From NCBI RefSeq assembly GCF_001411495.1, contig NZ_CP012982.1, positions 434,001 to 498,000 of the forward strand: a stretch of DNA of 64,000 nucleotides, written 5' to 3'. The position numbers and the translations under genes were made by a program. The notes beneath the pieces are model-generated. The model had not been told where the DNA came from. It made no database searches and worked only from the letters and a program-made list of their open reading frames with translations. The stretch is from Burkholderia cepacia ATCC 25416. GTDB taxonomy: Bacteria; Pseudomonadota; Gammaproteobacteria; Burkholderiales; Burkholderiaceae. This document shows positions 59,120-64,000 of this stretch, piece by piece. Positions within the stretch are counted from its first letter, which is position 1. Each line of letters begins with the position of its first letter.

Positions 59120-59488
59120 TTACACTCTCCAGAGAATCTGCGCGGCGTAGCCCGCACATGCGAGCAGCCAGACGATGGTCAGCGATTGCAGCAGCAGGCG
59201 CACACCGACGGGCTTCACGTAGTCCATCCAGATGTCGCGCACGCCGACCCATGCGTGGTAGAAGAGGGAAAGCAGCATCACGAAGGTCGCGAGCTTCATC
59301 CATTGCGCGGCGAAGATCGATGCCCAGCCTTCGTACGAGAAATCGTGCGCGCCGAAGAACAGGACGAGCAGAATGACCGTGTAGACCGCCATGATCGTGG
59401 CGGTGATGCGCTGCGCAAGCCAGTCGCGCAGGCCGTAATGTGCGCCGACGACGAGGCGCTTCGAGCCGATTCGGTTATTGGCTGCCAT
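59120..59488 (-). CDS. sdhD: Succinate dehydrogenase membrane anchor subunit
   Basis: Anchor subunit of 122 residues with three hydrophobic segments. Motifs are GAHYGLRDWLAQRITATIMA, LLSLFYHAWVGVRDIWMDYV (His is a candidate haem b ligand and the Tyr/Asp belong to the quinone site) and a C-terminal helix LTIVWLLACAGYAAQILWRV. It follows sdhC after four bases. Confidence 0.94.
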   Translation of the reverse strand: MAANNRIGSKRLVVGAHYGLRDWLAQRITATIMAVYTVILLVLFFGAHDFSYEGWASIFAAQWMKLATFVMLLSLFYHAWVGVRDIWMDYVKPVGVRLLLQSLTIVWLLACAGYAAQILWRV

Positions 59489-59492
59489 TTTC

Positions 59493-59909
59493 TTAGAATG
59501 CTCCGAACAGTTTGAGTGCCATGGCGATCGTCAGGGCGATCGAGACGACAAAGACGACGACTGCCGTCCGCTTGCCGCCTTCCTTCGTGACGGCGTCGTG
59601 GTTGACGTCCATCAGCAGGTGGCGAATGCCGGCGCAGAAATGGTGGAAGAAGGCCCACGACAGTGCGAGGACGATCAGCTTGACGATGATGTTGGAGAGG
59701 AAAGCCTTGAAGACTTCGAAGCTGAGCTCGGACGTGAGGCTCTGGTCGAAGAGGAACAGCAGGAACGGCAGGAACAAGAACAGCAGCGCGCCGCTGACTC
59801 GATGGAGAATCGACAATATCGCCGCCAGCGGCATGCGATATTTCATCGTGATATCGGCGAATCCGATGTTCCGGTATTCCGGCCTCGGCTTTCTTACTGC
59901 ATCAGTCAT
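59493..59909 (-). CDS. sdhC: Succinate dehydrogenase cytochrome b556 subunit
   Basis: Anchor subunit of 138 residues with three membrane helices. It begins RPEYRNIGFADITMKYRMPL and contains ILSILHRVSGALLFLFLPF (the signature S-x-x-H-R) and the haem-ligand region SWAFFHHFCAGIRHLLMD. It is the first gene of the sdh operon. The 171-base gap to the GntR gene contains an AT-rich promoter region (for example TATAAA near 59958-59965). Confidence 0.96.
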   Translation of the reverse strand: MTDAVRKPRPEYRNIGFADITMKYRMPLAAILSILHRVSGALLFLFLPFLLFLFDQSLTSELSFEVFKAFLSNIIVKLIVLALSWAFFHHFCAGIRHLLMDVNHDAVTKEGGKRTAVVVFVVSIALTIAMALKLFGAF

Positions 59910-60080
59910 GCTAGACCCCTACTATGTTGTCACACTAATCCGCGATTTTAGCGCCTTTTTATATCGCGCTGCAGCGAAAGTCTGCTCTGGATAGTTGCGC
60001 GAACTAGAACAAAAGGCGGCCCGAAACGTGCTTCGCGAGCGTGGGAAACGCGAACGCACTCGGCTTGAGCCGAAACTCCG

Positions 60081-60905
60081 TCAACTCAAGTCATTCTGAT
60101 AGTAGTACCCGGTTGTGACATACCAGCCGCGACGCACCTCCACCGGCCGGTCACCATATGTATAGGACACGCGCTCGACCGACAGCAACGGAAAACCCGC
60201 CGGCACGTGCAGCAGGTCGGCCACCGCCGGCTCCGCCGCCACCGCGCGGATCTTCTCCGTCGCGCGAATCATTCGCGTGCCGAACTCCGTCTCGAACATC
60301 GCGTAGAGCGGCCCCTTGTACTCGCTCAGCCGCTCGAACGTGAGCCCGCGGAACATCGCGCCCGGCAGCCAGATCTCGTCGAGCACCGTCACTTCGTTCT
60401 CGAACTCCAGCAGCCGGCGCACCTGCACGACCGGATCGGCCGGCTTCAGGTCGAGCTGCCGCGCGATCTCGGCCGGCGCGCGCAGGCGCCGGCATTCGAG
60501 CAGGCGGCTCACGTGCGGATGCTCGGCACCGTCGTCGGCCAGCAGGCGCAGGAAGCGGAACTGCGCGCGATCTTCATTGTGCGTCGCAACAAAAGTACCC
60601 TTGCCCTGCCGCCGGACCACGAGGTTTTCCGCGGCCAGTTCGTCGATCGCCTTGCGGACGGTGCCCTGGCTGACCTTGTAGCGGGCCGCGAGCTCCACCT
60701 CGCTCGGGATGATCTCGCCCGGCTTCCATTCACCGGATTCGAGACTTTGCGTGATCAATGACTTAATCTGCTGGTATAACGGGCTGAACGTCGGCGACGG
60801 CGGCGCCGCAGGCGAAGGTGCGGGATCGCTCGCGCCCGGCTGCCCTGGGCCGCCTGCGCCGGTCTGATTCGCGGTATTCGCCTGGTTCGATGTCATGGCG
60901 CGCAT
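60081..60905 (-). CDS. GntR-family (HutC/UTRA subfamily) transcriptional regulator
   Basis: Regulator of 274 residues. After a Pro/Ala/Gly-rich tail (1-40), a winged helix follows (LYQQIKSLITQSLESGEWKPG, IIPSEVELAARYKVSQGTVRKAIDE, VVRRQGKGTFV). Then a UTRA effector domain covers about 110-270 (VLDEIWLPGAMFRGL, LLSVERVSYTYGDRPVEVRR). Two ATGs, 60905 and 60896, are possible and neither has a clear ribosome-binding site. It lies between sdhC and divergent mdh, so it may link TCA genes to a carboxylate effector. The effector is unknown. Confidence 0.93.
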   Translation of the reverse strand: MRAMTSNQANTANQTGAGGPGQPGASDPAPSPAAPPSPTFSPLYQQIKSLITQSLESGEWKPGEIIPSEVELAARYKVSQGTVRKAIDELAAENLVVRRQGKGTFVATHNEDRAQFRFLRLLADDGAEHPHVSRLLECRRLRAPAEIARQLDLKPADPVVQVRRLLEFENEVTVLDEIWLPGAMFRGLTFERLSEYKGPLYAMFETEFGTRMIRATEKIRAVAAEPAVADLLHVPAGFPLLSVERVSYTYGDRPVEVRRGWYVTTGYYYQNDLS

Positions 60906-60953
60906 TTCATCACAAACCGCACTTTTTCGTCCACTCAATTTCCGCAAAACATC

Positions 60954-60967
60954 TGTCTTATATAAGA
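60954..60967. promoter_or_regulatory. Palindromic operator candidate upstream of the GntR gene
   Basis: GTCTTATATAAGAC is a perfect 14-bp inverted repeat 49-62 bases upstream of the GntR start, overlapping a -10-like TATAAG. It resembles the AT-centred palindromes bound by HutC-type regulators, so autoregulation is likely. It could also influence divergent mdh. No second copy was seen before sdhC. Confidence 0.6.
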
Positions 60968-61117
60968 CATATGATACCGTTTGACTTTGCGCGTGACGGC
61001 TCCTACACTCCCGGTCGAGCAAGGGTTCGCGGGTGCAAAAGCGCGTCCCCGGCTACGTGCCACGGCCGTCTCCAGGTTCACCGCGTCTGCCATCGCGAGT
61101 CCTCCGCCCTGCTTCAA

Positions 61118-61146
61118 TGCAACGCTACGCACAACGCGCATAGAAT
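61118..61146 (+). promoter_or_regulatory. Candidate promoter of mdh
   Basis: TGCAAC (61118-61123) and TAGAAT (61141-61146) are separated by 17 bases. Transcription would begin near 61153, followed by GGAG before the mdh ATG. The -35 is weak. Confidence 0.45.
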
Positions 61147-61193
61147 GGCGTTTTCGCTAGCGTCCAACGCTTCACCCGTCCTGGAGATTTTCA

Positions 61194-62180
61194 ATGGCTA
61201 AGCCCGCAAAGCGCGTTGCCGTCACCGGCGCCGCAGGTCAAATCGCTTACTCCCTGCTGTTCCGCATCGCGAACGGCGACCTGCTCGGCAAGGACCAGCC
61301 GGTCATCCTGCAACTGCTCGACCTCCCGCAAGCCCAAGCCGCCGTCAAAGGCGTCGTGATGGAACTCGACGATTGCGCGTTCCCGCTGCTGGCGGGCGTC
61401 GTGATCACCGACGATCCGAAGGTCGCATTCAAGGATGCCGACGTCGCACTGCTGGTCGGCGCACGTCCGCGCTCGAAGGGCATGGAGCGCAAGGACCTGC
61501 TGTCGGCGAACGCCGAAATCTTCACGGTTCAGGGTGCTGCGCTGAACGAAGTCGCCAGCCGCGACGTGAAGGTCCTGGTCGTCGGCAACCCGGCGAACAC
61601 GAACGCATACATCGCGATGAAGTCGGCGCCGGATCTGCCGAAGAAGAACTTCACGGCAATGCTGCGCCTCGACCACAACCGCGCGCTGTCGCAGCTCGCA
61701 GCGAAGTCGGGCAAACCGGTCGCATCGATCGAGAAGCTCGCCGTGTGGGGCAACCACTCGCCGACGATGTACCCCGACTTCCGCTTCGCGACCGCCGAAG
61801 GCGAATCGCTGCTGAAGCTGATCAACGACGACGTGTGGAACCGCGACACGTTCATCCCGACCGTCGGCAAGCGCGGCGCGGCGATCATCGAAGCGCGCGG
61901 CCTGTCGTCGGCGGCGTCGGCAGCCAACGCGGCGATCGACCACGTGCGTGACTGGGTCCTCGGCACGAACGGCAAGTGGGTCACGATGGGCATCCCGTCG
62001 GACGGCTCGTACGGCATCCCCGAAGACATCATCTACGGCGTGCCGGTCGTGTGCGAAAACGGCGAGTACAAGCGCATCGAAGGCCTGGAAATCGACGCCT
62101 TCTCGCGCGAGAAGATGGACGGCACGCTGGCCGAGCTGCTCGAAGAGCGCGATGGCGTTGCCCACCTGCTGAAGAACTAA
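61194..62180 (+). CDS. mdh: Malate dehydrogenase
   Basis: NAD-dependent enzyme of 328 residues that oxidises malate to oxaloacetate, the substrate of the citrate synthase encoded nearby. The NAD loop is [19 protein letters not shown]. Catalytic features are [16 protein letters not shown] (substrate arginines), [24 protein letters not shown], and the active-site His in [14 protein letters not shown]. It belongs to the cytosolic-type (MDH type 2) group. GGAG is well placed upstream. It is divergent from the GntR gene. Confidence 0.98.
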
Positions 62181-62195
62181 GCATCACGTGCCTTT

Positions 62196-62221
62196 GCCGG
62201 GCGGCTTTCGGGCCGCCCGGT
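62196..62221 (+). terminator. Hairpin after mdh, possible terminator
   Basis: GCCGGGCGGC pairs with GCCGCCCGGT around a six-base loop, 15 bases after the mdh stop. There is no T run (TTCCGG follows), so it may act as a weak or Rho-assisted terminator or an mRNA stabiliser. Confidence 0.4.
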
Positions 62222-62367
62222 TCCGGCCCGGGCCGGCGCCAGCCGCCGGCCCTGCCGAACGATCCGATCCGCGCCCGTTTTGCCGCCCCGCGCCCGCCGC
62301 GCACCGGCCCAGAACGCGCCCGAATCCGATTTTCTCCACGTTGACCCGCTTCCCTGACGTAGACGAG

Positions 62368-63375
62368 ATGGCTGCGCTCACTCCTGCACAAGTGCTGTAC
62401 GACGGGGCGTCCCCGCCCGCGGTCCTGCCCTGTTGCGATCACTACGCGGGCAGCGAAAAGCTGATGCGCAAGTCGCTCGCGCTGCAGGCCGAAACGGGCC
62501 CCGTGTTCGACATCACGCTCGACTGCGAAGACGGCGCGGCCGTCGGCCAGGAAGCCGCGCACGCGGCACTCGTCGCCGACATGCTCGGCAGCGACGAAAA
62601 CCGCTTCGGCCGCGTCGGCGTCCGCATCCACGACTTTTCCCATCCGCACTGGCGCGACGACGTGCGCATCGTGCTGCGCGCGTCGCGCGCACCCGCCTAC
62701 ATCACGCTCCCGAAGATCGCGAGTGCCGCCGACGCAGCCGAAATGACCGCGTTCATCGAAGGCACGCGCCGCGAGCTCGGCATCGCGCAGCCGATCCCGG
62801 TCGACGTGCTGGTCGAGACGCACGGCGCGCTCGCGCAGGCGGCCGCCCTCGCCGCGCTGCCGACGGTCGGCACGCTGAGCTTCGGGCTGATGGATTTCGT
62901 CTCCGCGCACCATGGCGCGATTCCCGATGCCGCGATGCGCTCGCCCGGCCAGTTCGAGCACCCGCTCGTGCGCCGCGCGAAGCTGGAAATCGCCGCGGCC
63001 TGCCACGCGCACGGCAAGACGCCGTCGCACAACGTGACGACCGAGGTGCGCGACATGAGCGTCGTCGCCGCCGATGCACGCCGCGCGCGCGACGAATTCG
63101 CCTTCACGCGGATGTGGAGCATCCACCCCGCGCAGATCCGCCCGATCGTCGACGCATTCGCGCCGCGTACCGACGAGGTCGCGCTGGCCGCCGAGATCCT
63201 GCTGGCCGCGCAGGCCGCCGACTGGGGGCCGACGCGCCACGGTGATACGCTGCACGATCGCGCGAGCTACCGGTATTACTGGTCGGTGCTGCGCCGCGCG
63301 CGGGCCACCGGCCAGCCCGTACCGGCCGAGGCCGCGCCGCTGTTCGGCCCGGCCGCCGCGGGCAGCGCGCCGTAA
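62368..63375 (+). CDS. HpcH/HpaI aldolase - citrate lyase beta-subunit (CitE)-like protein
   Basis: TIM-barrel C-C lyase of 335 residues. The metal- and substrate-binding pattern is VFDITLDCEDGAAVGQE, then VGVRIHDFSHPHWRDDVRIV, PIPVDVLVETHGALAQAA (metal Glu), TLSFGLMDFVSAHHGAIPDA, and the C-terminal TRMWSIHPAQIRPIVDAF. No citrate-lyase alpha or gamma genes are present, so it is a stand-alone CitE-like enzyme, for example a malyl-CoA or citramalyl-CoA lyase. The ATG at 62368 is preferred, just before MAALTPAQVLYDG. It follows mdh in the same direction. Confidence 0.88.
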   Translation: MAALTPAQVLYDGASPPAVLPCCDHYAGSEKLMRKSLALQAETGPVFDITLDCEDGAAVGQEAAHAALVADMLGSDENRFGRVGVRIHDFSHPHWRDDVRIVLRASRAPAYITLPKIASAADAAEMTAFIEGTRRELGIAQPIPVDVLVETHGALAQAAALAALPTVGTLSFGLMDFVSAHHGAIPDAAMRSPGQFEHPLVRRAKLEIAAACHAHGKTPSHNVTTEVRDMSVVAADARRARDEFAFTRMWSIHPAQIRPIVDAFAPRTDEVALAAEILLAAQAADWGPTRHGDTLHDRASYRYYWSVLRRARATGQPVPAEAAPLFGPAAAGSAP

Positions 63376-63548
63376 GCGCGCGGCGCCGGCCGATACACGA
63401 GTTTCATGCATTCGACGACACGCGAACCGGATAGAGGTTTGCGAAACGACAAAAAACGTAACGGAGCCCGAAAACCTGATATGTACGCGGCCAAATAGGT
63501 GAAAATAGCGGCCGCTGCGCGCTTTCGGGGCGCGTGCAGTTTCAAACC

Positions 63549-63571
63549 GGCCGGCAATTCGATTGCCGGCC
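63549..63571. other. Perfect inverted repeat between citE-like and mliC-like genes
   Basis: GGCCGGCAAT-TCG-ATTGCCGGCC is a ten-base perfect stem with a three-base loop, 33 bases before the next start codon. It lacks a T run, so it is not a classical terminator. It may be a leader hairpin or a binding site. Confidence 0.5.
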
Positions 63572-63604
63572 CTTGTCAACTGATTATCGAAAGGTTCTGA
63601 CTCC

Positions 63605-64000
63605 ATGAAGAAACTCCTGATCGCTACCGCCATCGGCGCCTTGTCCGCCACGATGCTGGTGTCGGCTCCGAGCGCGTTTGCCCAGGGTACGACCACCACG
63701 ACCGCGAAGAAGGCAACGGCCAAGCGCCCGGCGCCGGCCAAGCGCATCATCCCGCGCAGCAAGAAGGCACAGGCACGCGCCGCAGCCAAGGTCGATCCGG
63801 TACCGGACGGCGCGGTCAAGTGGTCCTGCAAGGAAGGTCTGTCGTTCGACCTCGCCGGCGACATGAAGCGCGACCAGGTGGTCACGGTTCACTGGGCGAA
63901 GAAGAACTACAAGCTGCCGCGTCAGGCCACGACGACGGGCGCGGACACGTTCTACGATCCGGCAGCAGGCTTCAAGCTGATCGTGATCCCGACCAAGGCG
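63605..64000 (+). CDS. Exported MliC/PliC-like protein (C-type lysozyme inhibitor fold), incomplete at window edge
   Basis: The first 132 codons of a secreted protein. The signal peptide is about residues 1-26 (MKKLLIATAIGALSATMLVS, then APSAFA). A basic Lys/Ala/Pro linker follows (about 27-65). The folded part resembles membrane-bound lysozyme inhibitors: VKWSCKEGLSFDL, VTVHWAKKNYKLPRQATTTG, TFYDPAAGFKLIVIP. The role would be protection of peptidoglycan from host lysozyme. The frame is open to the last base, and the true end is outside. Confidence 0.75.
   Translation, partial: MKKLLIATAIGALSATMLVSAPSAFAQGTTTTTAKKATAKRPAPAKRIIPRSKKAQARAAAKVDPVPDGAVKWSCKEGLSFDLAGDMKRDQVVTVHWAKKNYKLPRQATTTGADTFYDPAAGFKLIVIPTKA

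Noticed and set aside
60935..61141. 68-residue minus-strand frame between the GntR gene and mdh
   Set aside because: It covers the palindromic operator and promoter region, lacks a ribosome-binding site and shows no family pattern.

Overview
The window is GC-rich, densely coded DNA from a Burkholderia, most likely a member of the Burkholderia cepacia complex. Three things point there: a complete bce-II exopolysaccharide (cepacian) locus in the order bceM-N-O-P-Q-R-S-T-U; a leuC-entericidin-leuD-leuB-asd-fimV-truA-trpFB-methyltransferase-trpA-accD-folC-dedD-cvpA-purF-metZ block; and a neighbouring sdhCDAB-sdhE-gltA / mdh cluster. From general knowledge of cepacia-complex genomes this arrangement lies on the second chromosome. 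That is recalled, not shown by the sequence.

Layout. 1-5.9 kb: the start of a selenocysteine-containing formate dehydrogenase (its UGA and SECIS hairpin are visible), a BrkB-type membrane protein, a major porin, a VOC-fold protein, an AadA-like nucleotidyltransferase and a lysine-rich HU-type protein. 6.1-21.7 kb: the bce-II locus, with three acyltransferases (bceU, bceS, bceO), a UDP-glucose pyrophosphorylase (bceT/galU), a two-domain glycosyltransferase (bceR), a flippase (bceQ), a periplasmic bceP with a calcium-loop motif, and the GDP-D-rhamnose enzymes bceN and bceM. A stand-alone TnpB gene sits antisense between bceQ and bceR. A 47-residue membrane peptide and a 13-bp tandem repeat also lie in the locus.

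21.8-42.2 kb: a long leftward block of core metabolism (methionine, purine, folate, fatty acid, tryptophan, leucine and aspartate-family synthesis). metZ has a SAM-II riboswitch leader. An orphan DNA methyltransferase sits inside the trp genes. The block is interrupted between fimV and asd by an orphan flgE and an AT-rich patch.

42.3-54.9 kb: accessory genes. These include a broken cytochrome c peroxidase remnant, two tandem Tat-exported paralogues, cupin, GST and NTF2-like proteins, an MFS exporter with a divergent LysR regulator, a DDAH-like enzyme with an Lrp regulator and an amino-acid permease, a DUF1479 protein, a glyoxalase-fold protein and an AraC regulator.

54.9-64 kb: TCA-cycle genes. 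sdhC-D-A-B-E-gltA run leftward, a GntR/UTRA regulator with a palindromic operator precedes them, and divergent mdh is followed by a CitE-like lyase. The window ends inside an exported MliC-like protein gene.

Start codons were moved inward from the longest open frame wherever a ribosome-binding site, signal peptide or family start supported it. No rRNA, tRNA or CRISPR array was recognised.
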